Below, one piece after another: positions 26,401-35,400 of a stretch of DNA of 64,000 nucleotides. The DNA is taken from assembly GCA_036925085.1 (NCBI GenBank), contig JAUPFP010000025.1, positions 310,001 through 374,000 on the forward strand. Reading direction: 5' to 3'. The stretch's first letter is position 1. Every line of letters starts with the position of its first letter. Below the pieces are notes generated by a model. That model was not told the origin of the DNA. It was given only the letters and a program-made list of their open reading frames with translations, and ran no database searches. The DNA is from Brachycybe producta. Its lineage: Eukaryota > Arthropoda > Diplopoda > Playtdesmida > Andrognathidae. A program made the translations under genes and the position numbers.

Positions 26401-29400
26401 ATGAAAATTACGAAGCTTGTTTTAAAATTATCGGTTATGGTTTTTTTCTTCTTCTTCTTCATGTTTTACCAATTCAACCAGGGAAACTCATTTAGGAAAG
26501 TGGGTGTTTTTTCTAATGTTCGTTCAGAAATAACGGGAGGAGAGAAAAAAAAAGTCACGGATGTTTGGAGAAAAAGTATCCAAGTGGAAGTTATAAATCG
26601 CTTGACACTTTGTATTTTTCATCTGTTGGTTGCTTCAATTTTATTAACGGGGGAAAAAGGCACTTAAAGATGTTTTTTACGAACAGCTGATGTTTCTCAA
26701 ATTGTGGTTATTCTGCTTTACATGAATAGCAACATTGCAAAATTAAAATGAAAAATCTCCACAAAGAGCGCTAGCATCGTTTTTCTATTGAACCCATAGA
26801 CTCCATGTTAAAGAAAAAACGTTAATTTTTAAAATACGAAGTCATGGCGGCAATATGTTTATTTTTTCATATTTAAAGTTGTCCAATTTTGATGGTTCAA
26901 AGTGCAATGTGCACCTTAAATATATGCTGATCGAGTGATAGAATGACAAAAAATTGGTAAGTGCGGTTCTATTTTTAAAAACTACTTCAAAATCGCGAAT
27001 TTCTAACTCTTGTGTTGAATGAACTCCATTGAGTACGCGCTCCTAATAAGAAAAAAAACCATTAAAATGTTGGTAAAAATACGTAAAAATAATTTTAAAA
27101 AACCACAAGTAAACCACAGTGAAGCCAAAACATTGGCGCACAAGCTGATTTTTTTTTCTGGTTTTTTAAAATTATTTTTACGAGCATTTTAATGGATGTT
27201 TTTTTCTTATTTGTCGGGCGTACTCATTAACATTTAACGTAAAAGTTAGAAATTCGCGATTTTGAAATAGTTTTTAAAAATAGAACCGCACTTACCAATT
27301 TTTTGTCAATCTATCACTCGATCAACATATATTTAAGGTGCACATTGCACTTTGAACCATCAAAACTGGACAACTTTAAATATGAAAAATAAAACATATT
27401 GCCGCCATGACTTTGTATTTTAAAAATTAACGTTTCTTTAACGTAAGGGTCTATGGGTTCAGTAGAAAAACGATGCTAGCGCTCTTTGCGGAGATTTTTC
27501 AAAGTAATTTTGTGATGTTAGCCTCTTAAGTGATTTCGGTATTCTTCTAGTTTCTAAGGCACTTTTCAAGTTTTTTTTCTTTCTTTAACTTGTTTTCAAT
27601 GTTAAATTGAAAAAAAATGTTAGAAGCATTAAAAATCAATGGTCATCATTACCTGGTGCATGTAAATAATTTACGCACAAACCGGAACCATGTTTAATGA
27701 TCTATTAACTTATCGAACCAGCCATAATACAAAAGAAAATATCAGTAATTATTTTTTTTTGTAATTTTCTGTATATATTTTTTTTTTTTTGGTATTTTTC
27801 TACTATGGAATTTTACTTGGTTTATTTGATGATGATTTTGATTTGATAAACATTGTTTTTGTTTACGAAATTGATTATATGTACATTGTTGGCTATATGG
27901 TAGTAGCTTGCTTAACTGCCCACAATTGACGTCGCGTTCGTGAAATGGCTTTTGATTAAAAGTTAAAAAAGTAGAAAAAATAACATTTGCTTCATTGTTT
28001 ATTGCGTGACAATTACAACTCCTCCCCATCTAGTATTCTAATAAAGCTGGATACAGACGGTCATTTCTGGCTTGTCCATTCTGCTGCTGGTTTAAAGCCT
28101 CGTTTTCACGATATGAGAGCAAACTATTGCGAGATCTATCACCGTGAAGACCACATGATAGTCACTATCAGTCCCATCTTAATGGGGGGGGGGCAACTGG
28201 GCCCTGACCCAGGTCCTCACTCTAAACTAGAGCCTCAGTCAGTTAATTGTCACTATTTCCTGTTTTTTTTTTAATTTCAATTTAACGGACATGAAAAACA
28301 TTTTACTATTTTTTAAAAAAAATAGGCCTATTCACTTATGTGATTTACTTCAAAGTCCTGTTCCAATAAATACAATGGAAATCATCATGGAATCATTAAT
28401 ACTTTTTTGAGTTTATTTGTAAGGCATGGTTGATGGGGGCCTCAAATAAATCTTGTGCCAGGGGCCACAAAAGACTTAAAGACGGCCCTGGTCACTATCA
28501 CACTGTCGCGATAGCACTATCACACTATCTCGTTTGACTAGATGATAGTACTGTCACGATAGTAATAGTTGTTGAGTGACCGCTTGTAGGGAAATTTGGC
28601 TTCAGGAGGAAGAGAGAGGCAACACTGTTGTTGACTCAATGATATCTATGAAGTAGACGTCACACTGTCACATGTGACGGAACTATCACGGTTACTTCAA
28701 GAGATGTAGACAGTTGCTATCGTGAGAGTGAACTATCACAACTTTCATGACAGCTACTCTCACGATAGAACTATCGTGGTGAAAACGAGGCTTTACAGCT
28801 CACCACTTTTTTGTGAAGTCAAAATGACGCCAATTGGCTTTGAAAGAATGACTATGGAATGGCCTTCGCCATTGTCTGTCACAAAAATGCATCTCTCTCT
28901 TTCTCTCTGTCTCTCTTTGTCTCTCTCTCTCTCACCACAGTCAATCATTTGTTAACCCGTTAACTTTTTCTTTGTTCACATTTTATAATTGGCCAGTGCA
29001 TAAAACGTTCCTAAACACACAAAGCTTAAAAATTCTCAATAAAATACCTTCTAGAAAATTATGCCAAGCCAAAGGTCATCCGGGTGCGTTCAGTTGCTAC
29101 ACCTGGATAAAGTGGCTCGTTGACTAGCTAACCGAGTAATGTGGGCTGATTCGCAAGCAGCGATACAAGTGGCACACGTAACGCAATCCAGGGGGCTTGT
29201 CTGGCTCCGCTTGGTGTTGGTACGTTGAAAGAGGTGCTTAGCTTACGTCATGACTTGCGTGTTACTGGACGAGGACGCGAGCACTGTTTAGTTGACTCGC
29301 TGCTGTACTCGTGGCGTTTCTCTCAACAATGAGTGAGTGCATCATAATAAAACTTGGACTGGGTTATCAAATCAAAGCTTTGTCATCGCTCATCGGATCG

Positions 29401-32400
29401 ACACGAGTCAAAGTCTCTCGAGTAATCTGGACCCAGCTTTTAAGCGCCTCTTTTTTTGCGTTCATTGCTCGTTTGAAGCTGCTTTGCAAATAAACACTTG
29501 AACGCGCATAGCTTGCATTTCTGCTGAATAACGATTGTTGACTGTAAAAGTGCCACTAGAAAGGTAAAGAATATCGTCAAGTGATTGAGCTACCCTTCTA
29601 GTTTCTAAAAACACATTTAGATTTCTGCATTTTTCATGTGAAAGACAAGAGTAATCAAGGTTTTCGAGAGGCGTTTACACTTTAATACAGCTTTAGCTTA
29701 GCTTTAGCCTTTCAACTTGAATAATTATACTCCGCAGGCAGCTCAGAGGGCCTGTGTGGCTAAGGGAATGTTTGATAAATGACTGTAGGGCATATGTTGG
29801 TTAAGTGATCATTAAGTCCTTTTTTCTTTTAAAAAAAAAGGAAATATTACTTTTTTTCTGGAATGTTTTAAGGAATTTTATTCATTAAATACACGAACAG
29901 AAATAAGCTTCGGGTATTTCGATCATTTATTGAGTTACGTGATTGTATTTCGTAAAAATGGACCGTGAGGTCCATCACGTTTCTCTTTTTTTCGATTGAG
30001 AGTAAGTAACCTCGAAATGGTATGAAGAAGAGGTCATGTTCCTGACATCTGGAGAACTTCGAGGAGGCTAGAGAAACGGTTTTTCGTTTTTCGTATTCCG
30101 AAACATCTATTTCTAAAATTATGAATAGATCGATGCAGGTTTTTTTTTTATTCTTTAAAAAAAGATTTCTGAAGTTCAATCTATTCTTTTTCGATTGTTC
30201 ATTGATTTTTTGATATATTTTTTCTTTTTCTTATCTTTTTGAAGCTTCAAAAATACGTTTTTTTTTTTGGTACGTCGAATTTCGAAAGTTAAGCTTCTTT
30301 CTCTTCCTGGGTTCGTAATTATTTACGACGAAAGACCATGCAGCACCGCCGAACAACAACAACAAACCTGGAATCAAGACTTATTTTAACAACGAGTTAA
30401 TCAATCACAATCAGTTTGATTGAAAATCATATATCGATGGCCGCCATAAATAGAGAGAGAGAGAGATAGAAAAAAGTAGGCGTTTTGTTCACCTTTTTGT
30501 TGTCTTCTTGAAGAGAACAAAAGGACCAACCGATGTCAAATGACAAAACCCGCCTACTTTTTAATTAAGTGGCTTCAGGGGTTTACATTTTTGCGTGACA
30601 ATTTAAAGGGTATTTTAACGGTGAGAAGAAAAAAAAAATCAATATTTTAATCATGTGATTGCCTTTTCTTCTTTTCTAGTCGTGTAGATCCCATTTACGG
30701 ATGTTCGCGAATATCTTTCTCGGAAGAGTTCCTCCGAGTGTAAATTAAACGCAAGGCCTGAGCTATTATTAAATAATGCATCGGCTATTTTTTTTGTTGT
30801 TGTTCAAAGTCGTTTAAAGATGGAAAAATGGAAGAAGTATTTTTTTTGTTTCTCAACCCTTTTAATGATTTTATTTCGATGTCTTAAGGTAATTTTAAGG
30901 CTAGTACACACTGAGATACTTTGTGGCGAAACAATGTGTTTCGAGACTAGCGTCTAGCTGACAGTCGCGAATGGAAATACTCTTAAGTGATTGAGTTACC
31001 CTTCTAGTTTCTAAAACACTTTCTAAATTTCTCTTCTGAAAGACATAATAATCAGATAAGAGTTTTAAAAAACCTGCTTTTCGATGAACCCATCGTAACA
31101 CGGTTTTTTTCGAAACGCAGATACGGCCGGACTTCACTCAATTTGTCTGATTCCGTCTCCCAGCTTTTTTTTTTCATTTCGAAGAGTTTTGGAGGTGGAG
31201 GCTAGCTATAAGGAGATTACATGTACAAGCACAGAATGTCTCGGCGTTTTTGCGCTCTCGAGACCTAAATTAGTATTTTGCACACCAGTGAAGATGTTTC
31301 GTAAACAGATGATTTCTGAACTTTTTTGGTTATTTTGCGTTTCCGAAGTAACACCAAGAGAGAAATTGAACATTGAATAGAATCTAGAACGGGGTGGCTG
31401 AATCACTTTGTGTTTTCGTGTTTAATGTACAGTAAGAATGTCGATTATCGGAACTAATATTCGACATGGCATAGTTCCGATAATCAATAAGTTCATATAA
31501 TCGAACTCCCAATAAAAAAAAAGTAAGAAAAGAAAACAAAACGATTGCAACGAACATTTTTTTTATTTCCGTAAGTAGTATTTCCATAAGAATATGTAAA
31601 AAAATTGAAGTTAGTTCCCATAATCTACGGTTCGGATAACCGACTTTCCGATAATCAATGCTCTACTGTATTTCAAAATATAACTCGAATCCCGCGAATC
31701 TTGAAAAATATTCGAGATTCGAAAACTCGAATCTTCGCGCTTTTTTGTCTTTCGAATCTTTCGAATCCTAATCTTTTTTAAGATTAAAACCGTTAAAAAC
31801 TTTGGTAAAATTAGTTTTAACTCCATTGACGTCCAATAGAAACTGTTCACTAACAAAAAAACCCGGCGATTGTTGCAATTTCGGTAGTTGCTGCTCTCAT
31901 GACAGCAACTATCGTGACAACTTATCATCGTGAAAACGAGGTTGAAGTCTGAAGAGTCTCATGATAGCCAACTCTCACGAAAGAACTATCGCCGTGTAAA
32001 CTAGCCTTTTTAATACCGATCTCGAAAAAGGTTACGAAAAATTAAGAGAAAAGATGATGAATGACGTTAATGATGACATTTGCATTTTTCACACCAGATT
32101 AATTATTGTCATTTTTAGAAAATTAGTTCTAAAAAACGTCTTTGAAACAACAACAACAACAACAAAAAAAAGTCATCATTCGTCAGAATCTTTTATTTTC
32201 TCAAACTTTATATGGTTTCAAATTGTTGTTGTTGTTTGGAGCCATCATCATAATTGGAATACGTGACGGTATCATCCACTTCTTCTTCCAAATGTCCTCT
32301 TTTCGTAATTATCCGATTCTTCTTCTTCTTCTTCTACTCGCGAGTCGATTCGTTTTTCTTCGATGCTTTTTTTTCTGCATAAAAAAGTCATTCGGAAATG

Positions 32401-35400
32401 GGTTAATTCACTAGAGACCTGAAAGAAAGAAAAGAAAAAGGGATTATTATGGGTGATGGTGGTGGTGGTGATATAACTAACGCCGAACATTCTGTCGAAT
32501 TTATCAACGGAATGGGAAAAAAAAAAGGAGTTGAGGTGTTGTTTATTGCACTCTCTCTCTCCGAAATCGCTTATTCAATGGGTTTCCATCAATTCAATTG
32601 GAAATTGCAAGGCGAGAACCCCCTTCTTATTGAAGATGATTCAATTGTTACAGAAAAAGTAGAAGGGGTTCTTTTTAAGTAGATGATGGCTAGGAAATGA
32701 AACTTCCACCAAAAAAAAACGCAATTTGGGTTTCATTTTCTCTAATGTTTTCCACGTTTGAACTTGGCCTTCAATAACTAGGGGGTGACTTAACCAGGTT
32801 ATTTACTAAAGGTGCAACTCAAAGACACTTTTTGTTTACTAATTTTTTAAAAAAAGGTGGTTTTAAAGGGTAAAAAAGCCTCGCCTTTAATTTTGGATAT
32901 TCAGTACTTTCGGGTGCAAAATTATGAGAAGCTTGAATGTGTTTTAGAAACTAGAAGGGTAACTCAGTCACTTAAGGGGTATTTTCACGATGATATCTTT
33001 CAAAATAAGCTTTTTATGTCAAGTTTGAAAAGACTATTTTTTTTAAATATTTTATATATATAATATCCCAGGTCTGTGTGTGTGTGTGTGTGGAGTAACA
33101 AAAACCATTGAAGCACGTCGGAATTTATATAAATTTGAATAAATGAACCGTTTTTTTTTCTCAAGGTCAACTATATGTCGAACTCTTCCTTTGGAAAGTG
33201 TAGAAGGGGGAGAGAGAGAGAGAGAGAAAAGTGAGAGAGGGTGACTGAAATTGAAATGAAAGGAGTAAAAAAAAGGAAAAAATGACGCGCATGCGCACAA
33301 TTGCCTGTGAATTTGGCTCCCGTCATTTATGACGGGTTACCCCACTAGTTTGTCTATAAAAAGTTTATTTTAAAAGATTATCAAACATGAAAATAACCTT
33401 AGGATGGCTTTATAGATATTTACTTTGTTCTTGTATTCCCAGATGGCGCCACTGCCGTGGCTACTATGTTTTCTAAAAAAAAATTGTGCAAAAATTTATA
33501 TTTTTCAAGCGAACGTTTTTTTCAGAAGAAACTTCACAAAAAAGAATGCTAAAAGTTTTTTCATGATGTTATCTTTCAAAATAAACTTTTTAAGACAAGT
33601 TTGAAAAAGGCCAAAAATAGTTTGGCATGAATTGTCAATGGAAAACCCCGCACAAAAAACGGGCCATTTTCAAACTGAACTATAAAATTGTTTATTTTGT
33701 AAGATATTGCGCCATTAAAAAACTTTTAGCAGAATTTTTTACCATTCTAGTTTTGAAAACAATTTGAATTTTTGACGTTTTTGCGTGAAAATTTTTATAA
33801 AACCATTAGCCACTGCAGTGGCGCCATTTGGTGGTACAAAATCAAAATAAATATCTATAAAGCTATGTTAAGTGATTGAGCTTCCCGTCTAGTTTCTAAA
33901 ACACCTTTTAGTTTTGTCTTAATTTTGCGCTCCTGAAAGGTAGAATAACTATGGTTTGAGAAGGAAATGGCAAAGCCAAGCACATCCGGAAAGTCTTTTC
34001 TTTTAGAGAATTTTCTTGATGGTGAAATTCCTTACAGCATTCAGAAATATTATTTAATTTCCGATTGCGGTGGTAGTTATTTCCGGATTCTACTTTTCTG
34101 TTTTCTTTACAAGATCATACAGCTTTTATCTTTTGTAGTTTTTTTTTTCTCTCCCGAATGCGCCCAGCAGTAACTAAGATTGCGATAAGTTTCTCTTAGC
34201 TGTCATTTTCTGGACAGGCAGTTCTGCCCAACAGCACTAAGATTTCGTTTGCGCCGCCCTTTTTATGAGCGTCATCAATTTCTAATTGGTTTGTTACTTT
34301 GTCTGATGTCACATGCCCCGCCCTTTTCAATTTCTAATTGGTTGATATTTGGTCTGACGCTCATAAAAGAGCGGGGCAAACGAAATCTTAGTGCTGTTGG
34401 GCAGAACTGCCTGTCAATTTTGGTCGGTCGATGGCCACCATACGGGTTAAGCGCAGACATAAGTAGATTATTGTCTCGGTCGCTCTACTATATGTTTGAA
34501 TGGTGGACATTGGGGAGGTTTTTATTTTTGATGCTTTATTGGTATTGATTATGTGGTTTTTTTTTTTTTTTTGCAAACACTAGAGAAACCTTGTTACAAA
34601 TCACAGAGACCATGTTGACATGCTGAAAAGCATTTTGTTTTCAGTAGTTCAGTTCGGATGTTTTCTTTTGCGAAAAAGAAAAAAAGGCATTTCTTTATGT
34701 TTTGATATATGTTTCGTCGAAACTTTGGAAAAAGGAAAGTTTTCGTGGTTTTTTTCCGTCACATTTCGTACCTCGACTGGAAGAGTGGCACAATTTTTTT
34801 TAAAAAAAGGGTCAAGATAAAAGGATGAATCGATGAACGGATGAACATCACGGATAATTCTAAAACCTCAAATAGAATGCATATAGAAATGGATGAACAC
34901 GAAAACCTTGAGATGAACACTTAACATGGGTGCAGAACACACAAATCATGTTTTAAATTGAACTTAATCCCACCTAATAACGAATCTATAAAAAAAAGTA
35001 ATGTTCATCCAATTCTATAAGCATTAAGTTTCAGGTTTTAGAAACTAATACCTTTGTACACAGAACACACATGAGTTAAATGAATTCAAATTCAATGTGT
35101 TTAGGTGAATTATACGGAATCCAGTTAAGGAAATGAATATCAAATAAAAATTGACTTTAATTATTAATATTTTAAAAATTGAAATACTAAATCAATATTT
35201 TGTCAATAGTTTAATTAGTTATATTTAAGTATTAACTCAATATTTTGAGATTATTAACTCAATAAATTGTATTCGACATATTGTTTGTTTGCCCTTCACG
35301 GGGCTCTGTAGAACACGTTTATTATTTAAATGCATTTCAATTATCAGCTGTGTGTACTAGGTATATGGTTAATTGTCCGGTCTATACAGGAGCTAAATGA

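Noticed and set aside
32054..32682. Several 70-90 codon frames in NPDC1 intron 4.
   Set aside because: Low-complexity CAA, CTT and GGT runs; no family resemblance or splice signals.
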